Source of the DNA: Streptomyces cellostaticus
GTDB taxonomy: Bacteria; Actinomycetota; Actinomycetes; Streptomycetales; Streptomycetaceae
Assembly (NCBI RefSeq): GCF_023630175.1
Contig: NZ_JALLIN010000024.1
Coordinates: forward strand, 1-64,000
Length of the DNA: 64,000 nucleotides
Direction of reading: 5' to 3'
This document shows positions 60,018-64,000 of this stretch, piece by piece. A model generated the notes under the pieces. The model was not told where the DNA came from, searched no databases, and worked only from the letters and a program-made list of their open reading frames with translations. The position numbers and the translations under genes are program-made. Position 1 is the first letter of the stretch. Every line of letters begins with the position of its first letter.

Positions 60018-61076
60018 TCAGCCCTGCCGAATCACCAGTCTGCCACCCTGCCGCTGGGCGACGACTCTGCCCGGGAGATTGATGACCCCCTGGCCGCGCC
60101 ATCCGGTGATGAGCCGGTCGACTTCCTCGATGTGGCGGGCGAAGAGGGACCCGGCCGGGGCGCCGGCCTCGATGGCGGCGCGGCGCAGGATGCGGCGGCG
60201 TACGGCGGGCGGGAGGGCGTAGAGCTTGGCGCACTCCAGGAGGCCGGTGGCGTCGCGCACGGAGGCCTCGGCCTGGCTGGCCCAGGTGTCGAGGGCGTCG
60301 GCGTCGTCGCGGGAGAGCCGGGCGGTGCGGGCGAGCGCCTCCACGACGCCCTTGCCGAGGGCCTTCTCCAGGGCGGGCAGGCCCTCGTGCCGGAGCCGGG
60401 AGCGGGTGTAGGCGGGGTCGGCGTTGTGCGGGTCGTCCCACACCGACAGGGACTGGGCCATGCAGGCCTTGCGGGCGGTCTGCCGGTCCAGCGCCAGGAA
60501 GGGCCGCCGGTAACGGCCGCCGGCCCCCGAGACCGCGGCCATGCCGGACAGCGAGCGGATGCCGGAGCCGCGGGCGAGACCGAGCAGCACGGTCTCGGCC
60601 TGGTCGTCGCGGGTGTGGCCGAGCAGGACGGCGGTGGCGCCGTGGCGTTCGGCCGCGGCGTCCAGGGCGGCGTAGCGCGCGTCGCGGGCGGCGGCCTCCG
60701 GTCCGCCCTCGCGGCCGACGCTCACCGCGATGGACTCCACGGGGTCGAGGCCGAGTCCGCGCAGTTTGACGACGACCTCGTCGGCGCGGAGTCCGGAGCC
60801 GGGCTGGAGCCCGTGGTCGATCGTGACGCCGCCGGCGCGGATGCCGAGTTTGGGGGCCTCGAAGGCCAGGGCCGAGGCGAGCGCCATGGAGTCGGCGCCG
60901 CCGGAGCAGGCGACGAGCACGAGCGGGGAGGGGGGCCGCTCGGCCGGACCCCGCCCTGCGGCGGTCCGGAGGTGCCCGGTGCTTCGTCCGATGGTGCTGG
61001 TGTGGTCGGTCAGGATGTCGTGGAGGACGCGGCGGACCGCCAGGCGTATCGCCGCGACCGACGGATGGGGACCCAT
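60018..61076 (-). CDS. tilS: tRNA(Ile)-lysidine synthetase
   Basis: Adds lysine to C34 of tRNA-Ile(CAU) so that it reads AUA. The 352-residue protein has the PP-loop LVACSGGADSMALASAL (about 53-69), the second motif GHTRDDQAETVLLGLARGSG and RPFLALDR. The short actinobacterial C-terminal half follows. ATG 61076 follows GAAGGGA. Confidence 0.94.
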   Translation of the reverse strand: MGPHPSVAAIRLAVRRVLHDILTDHTSTIGRSTGHLRTAAGRGPAERPPSPLVLVACSGGADSMALASALAFEAPKLGIRAGGVTIDHGLQPGSGLRADEVVVKLRGLGLDPVESIAVSVGREGGPEAAARDARYAALDAAAERHGATAVLLGHTRDDQAETVLLGLARGSGIRSLSGMAAVSGAGGRYRRPFLALDRQTARKACMAQSLSVWDDPHNADPAYTRSRLRHEGLPALEKALGKGVVEALARTARLSRDDADALDTWASQAEASVRDATGLLECAKLYALPPAVRRRILRRAAIEAGAPAGSLFARHIEEVDRLITGWRGQGVINLPGRVVAQRQGGRLVIRQG

Positions 61077-61268
61077 GTCCGGTTCCCTTCATGAAGTTTT
61101 CGGGGGTGAGCCCGAGGATCGGTCACTCAGAGTGTGTCGATGGTGACAGAAGCGGGCCGTTCCCCGAGCATTGCACGCCTACCCATTGCCCACGGTCCCT
61201 CGGACGGGTGATTGGAGGGGCGTTCGCCTGCCGTCGGCCGGATTCGTTTCACGGCTGCGCGGCACGAC

Positions 61269-62402
61269 TCAGGAGTCGGCCTTGCGGTGCACCCGTGCGA
61301 CCCAGTCCGCCGGCTTCGCGATCTCCGCCTTGGTGGGCAGGGTGTTGGGCGAGGTCCAGACGCGGTTGAAGCCGTCCATGCCGACCTGGTCGACGACGGC
61401 GCGCACGAAGCGTTCGCCGTCGCGGTACTGCCTGAGCTTGGCGTCCAGGCCGAGCAGCTTGCGCAGGGCGAGGTCGAGCCGGGAGGCGCCCTTGGCACGG
61501 CGCTGCTGGAACTTCTCGCGGATCTCGGCGACGCTCGGCACGACCTGGGGACCCACCCCGTCCATGACGAAGTCGGCGTGGCCCTCGAGCAGGGACATGA
61601 CGGCGGTGAGGCGGCCCAGGATCTCGCGCTGCGCCGGGGTCTGCACCAGTTCCACGAAGGAGCGCCCGCCGTCCTCCTCCTCGCCCTCGGGACGGCCGCC
61701 GGCGAGGGACTGGGCGGCCTCCCGGACGCGTTCCAGCACGGTCATGGGGTCGACGTCGGTCTCCGCCAAGAACGACTGGATCTCGCCCTCGAGGTGGTCG
61801 CGCAGCCAGGGCACGGCGGTGAACTGGGTGCGGTGCGTCTCCTCGTGCAGGCAGACCCAGAGCCGGAAGTCGTGCGGCTGGACGTCGAGTTCGCGTTCCA
61901 CGTGGACGATGTTGGGCGCGACGAGGAGCAGCCGGCCGCCGCCGTTCTCCCCGGCGGGCAGGTCGCGGGAGGCGGGCGCGAAGGTCTCGTACTGGCCGAG
62001 GACCCGGGAGGCGAGGAAGGACAGCAGCATGCCGAGTTCGACGCCGGTGACCTTGCCGCCGACGGCGCCGAGCACGGCGCTGCCGGGGTTGCCGCCGCGC
62101 CGTTCCTGCATCTTGTCCAGGAGGGGCCTGAGGAGTTCGCGGAAGCCCGCCACGTTGGCCCTGACCCAGCCGGGGCGGTCGACGACCAGGACGGGGGTGT
62201 CGTGGGTCGCGTCGGTGCCCAGCAGGGTGAAACCCCGGACGTGTTCCTCCGAGGCCCTGGCGTGCCGGCGCAGTTCCGCGACGACGTCCCTGGCCTCGTC
62301 GCGGCTGACTTCGGGGCCCGGTCGTACGAGCCGTGTCGCGGTCGCCGCCGCGAGGTTCCAGTCGACCATCCCGGGAGATGCGGTGCCACCGAAGCTCGTC
62401 AT
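61269..62402 (-). CDS. Zinc-dependent metalloprotease (DUF2342)
   Basis: A 377-residue actinobacterial protein of the DUF2342/zincin-2 family. The zinc site is CLHEETHRTQF (HExxH; about 188-196), with a third ligand likely in LLEGHADFVMDGVG. No signal peptide, so a cytoplasmic or membrane-associated role. ATG 62402 follows TACCGT by six bases, a leaderless start. It sits between dacB and tilS as in other Streptomyces; substrate unknown. Confidence 0.88.
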   Translation of the reverse strand: MTSFGGTASPGMVDWNLAAATATRLVRPGPEVSRDEARDVVAELRRHARASEEHVRGFTLLGTDATHDTPVLVVDRPGWVRANVAGFRELLRPLLDKMQERRGGNPGSAVLGAVGGKVTGVELGMLLSFLASRVLGQYETFAPASRDLPAGENGGGRLLLVAPNIVHVERELDVQPHDFRLWVCLHEETHRTQFTAVPWLRDHLEGEIQSFLAETDVDPMTVLERVREAAQSLAGGRPEGEEEDGGRSFVELVQTPAQREILGRLTAVMSLLEGHADFVMDGVGPQVVPSVAEIREKFQQRRAKGASRLDLALRKLLGLDAKLRQYRDGERFVRAVVDQVGMDGFNRVWTSPNTLPTKAEIAKPADWVARVHRKADS

Positions 62403-62493
62403 GCGTCAACGGTACGTGAGCGGTCCCCTTTCGGGCAGGCCGTGCGGGGCGTTCCGGGTGGCCCCGCGGGGCGCCGGCCCGGGCCGGCGGCGG

Positions 62494-64000
62494 CTATCCG
62501 CAGCCGCAGCCCGCGAGGGCCGTGGCGGTCTCGTCCAGGGCCGACTGGGCCTCCTGGGCGTTGGTCGTGCCGGAGGCCATGAAGGCGAAGGCCAGCAGGT
62601 GGCCGTCGCGGTCGACGGCCGTGCCGGCCAGGGTGTTGACGCCGGTGAGCGTGCCGGTCTTGGCCCGTACGACGCCGGCCGCGCCGTCGGTGTAGCGGTC
62701 GGTCAGGGTGCCGGTGAAGCCGGCGACGGGCAGGCCGGTGAGGACGGGCCGCAGGCCGGGGCGGGCGGGGTCGCCGGCCTTGACCAGGAGGGCGGTGAGG
62801 AGGTTCGCGGTCAGCCTGTCCTCACGGTCGAGGCCGCTGCCGTCGTGGAAGGACGCGCCGGACAGCGGCAGGCCGAGCTTGCGCAGTTGGACGGCGATGG
62901 CCTTGGCACCGCCGGTGAAGCTGCCCGCCTCGCCGCTCGCGAGGGCGGTCTGGCGGGCCAGGGTCTCGGCGATGTCGTTGTCGCTGTTGGTCAGCATGCG
63001 CTCGACGATGGTGGTCAGCGTGGGTGAGGAGACGGTGGCGAGGGTCTCGGCACGGCCGGTGGCCTTGGAGGGGCCGGGGGGCGTGGTCTCGACGCCGGCG
63101 TCGTGGAGGAAGCCGGCGAACCTGCGGGCGGCGTCCGCGGCCGGGTCGCCCACGCGGGGCGCGGGGCCGCTGGTGGAGTCGTCGGTGCGGCCCTCGTCGG
63201 CGGTCAGGGCGCTCACCGGGGCGAGGTTGTCGTTGACGCCGATGGGGTGCAGGGCGGGGCCGGAGAAGAGCGTGGTGTCGTAGGAGAGCGTGATCCTGTG
63301 GATGCCGCGCTTCGCGAGGGTGGCGGCGGCGTCGGCGGCGAGGGTGCGCAGGCTCGCCCGGTCACCGGCGTCGCGGCGCGCGGTGAGGGTGGGGTCGCCG
63401 CCGCCGACCAGGACCAGTTCGCCGGTGTCGGGTTCGAGCGCGGCGCGGGTGGTGAACCGGTGGTCGGAGCCGAGGGCGGACAGTGCGGCGACCGCCGTGG
63501 CGATCTTGGTGGTGGAGGCGGGGGTGAGGGCCTGGTCCGCTCCGGCGGCGTACAGCCGTGTGCCGGTGGTGACGTCGACGACGGCCGCGCCGCGGCCGGA
63601 GCCGAGCGCCGGGACGTCCAGGAGCGGCCCGAGGACGCCCGTGAGGGCCTGCCGGCCGGGCGGGGTCTTCTTGGTGCTGACGGTGCCGGTGGTGCCGCCC
63701 AGGCCCGCGAGGACGGCGGCGGCGCTCGGCGCGGCCCGGGGGGTCCGGGTCCCCGTGCCGGATCCGCCGTGATCTGCGCCACCTGAGCGCTCCAGGGCGG
63801 CCGCCCGGTCCCGCTCGGCCGTACGCTGACCGTTGGCGTCCCAGGGACCGGCGGCGGTCACCACCGCGGCGGCCAGTGCCAGCCCGGCGGTGGCGGCGCC
63901 CGCGGTGTACTGCCAGGTCCTGACGGCCCGCCGGCGGGGGAGGTGCGCGAGTCCGGGGCGCACGACCCTCGTCAGCCGCGCGATCCGCGGTTTCGCGGCC
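62494..64000 (-). CDS. dacB: D-alanyl-D-alanine carboxypeptidase / PBP4 (runs off window)
   Basis: A class C penicillin-binding protein (PBP4, S13 family) that trims peptidoglycan peptides. Motifs: ASTTK (SxxK), SDN (SxN, in LTNSDNDIAE) and KTG in VRAKTGTLTG. An N-terminal membrane helix (TAGAATAGLALAAAVVTAAG) anchors it outside. The frame stays open to the window edge (the codons read AKPRIARLTRV before the GTG at 63963), so the true start probably lies beyond 64000; GTG 63963 would give 489 residues. Confidence 0.88.
   Translation of the reverse strand, partial: AAKPRIARLTRVVRPGLAHLPRRRAVRTWQYTAGAATAGLALAAAVVTAAGPWDANGQRTAERDRAAALERSGGADHGGSGTGTRTPRAAPSAAAVLAGLGGTTGTVSTKKTPPGRQALTGVLGPLLDVPALGSGRGAAVVDVTTGTRLYAAGADQALTPASTTKIATAVAALSALGSDHRFTTRAALEPDTGELVLVGGGDPTLTARRDAGDRASLRTLAADAAATLAKRGIHRITLSYDTTLFSGPALHPIGVNDNLAPVSALTADEGRTDDSTSGPAPRVGDPAADAARRFAGFLHDAGVETTPPGPSKATGRAETLATVSSPTLTTIVERMLTNSDNDIAETLARQTALASGEAGSFTGGAKAIAVQLRKLGLPLSGASFHDGSGLDREDRLTANLLTALLVKAGDPARPGLRPVLTGLPVAGFTGTLTDRYTDGAAGVVRAKTGTLTGVNTLAGTAVDRDGHLLAFAFMASGTTNAQEAQSALDETATALAGCGCG

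Overview
The window is a stretch of conserved core chromosome from a high-GC actinomycete, almost certainly Streptomyces. This rests on the overall G+C, GTG starts, many leaderless-type starts, and a set of recognisable genes and neighbourhoods: an attenuated auxiliary trpS, ilvD, radA-disA, sigE-cseABC, clpC, lsr2, the coaX-nadC-nadB-panC operon, the fol genes, ftsH-hpt-tilS and dacB. I saw no insertion sequence, prophage, CRISPR array or tRNA. Gene names come from protein motifs and remembered families, because no database search was possible.

Left part (1-13 kb). The window opens in what looks like the promoter and leader of an rRNA operon running leftwards out of the window. Next is a complete tryptophan attenuator (a 13-residue leader with tandem Trp codons, antiterminator, terminator) ahead of trpS. 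Then come proC, a two-gene ABC exporter with a perfect palindrome across its promoter and start, a methyltransferase, two small envelope-type genes, a membrane Ser/Thr kinase with a beta-propeller sensor, ilvD, a TetR regulator coupled to a TIM-barrel isomerase, and a Ppx/GppA phosphatase.

Middle part (13-34 kb). A cysteine-rich protein is followed by an unusual single-chain protein that joins an ECF-sigma-like region, an anti-sigma-type zinc motif, a membrane helix and a BACON domain. Then come radA-disA (DNA repair and c-di-AMP), mutY, and the cell-envelope-stress operon sigE-cseA-cseB-cseC. A MFS exporter and its TetR repressor share two near-identical operators. An M23 peptidase, a secreted acid phosphatase, clpC with a ClgR-like box, a primase/polymerase-related protein, lsr2, an ArgA-type acetyltransferase and an orphan BlaI regulator complete this part.

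Right part (34-64 kb). A tightly overlapping operon (DUF2520, panC, nadB, nadC, coaX) makes pantothenate, NAD and CoA precursors. After a threonine-aldolase-like gene and a NarL-type two-component pair comes a MidA/NDUFAF7-type methyltransferase convergent with an orphan NuoD paralogue. Then a pair of bacterial PH-domain membrane proteins, an Ala/Pro-rich coiled-coil membrane protein, a secreted-type esterase and a small MprF-like lysyltransferase that carries a SigE-type promoter. Folate genes (folP, an NTF2-like gene, folB, folK, DUF3180, folE), ftsH, hpt, tilS, a zinc metalloprotease and dacB (running off the right edge) end the window.

Most intergenic gaps hold a clear stem-loop terminator or a promoter. 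A recurring architecture is a TANNNT -10 hexamer six or seven bases before the start codon, which marks leaderless transcripts for roughly a quarter to a third of the genes. The most interesting candidates are the membrane-tethered sigma-like fusion, the methyltransferase/NuoD2 pair, the tryptophan attenuator, the ABC-exporter palindrome and a 45-bp dispersed element that supplies a stop codon in one place and abuts a -10 box in another.
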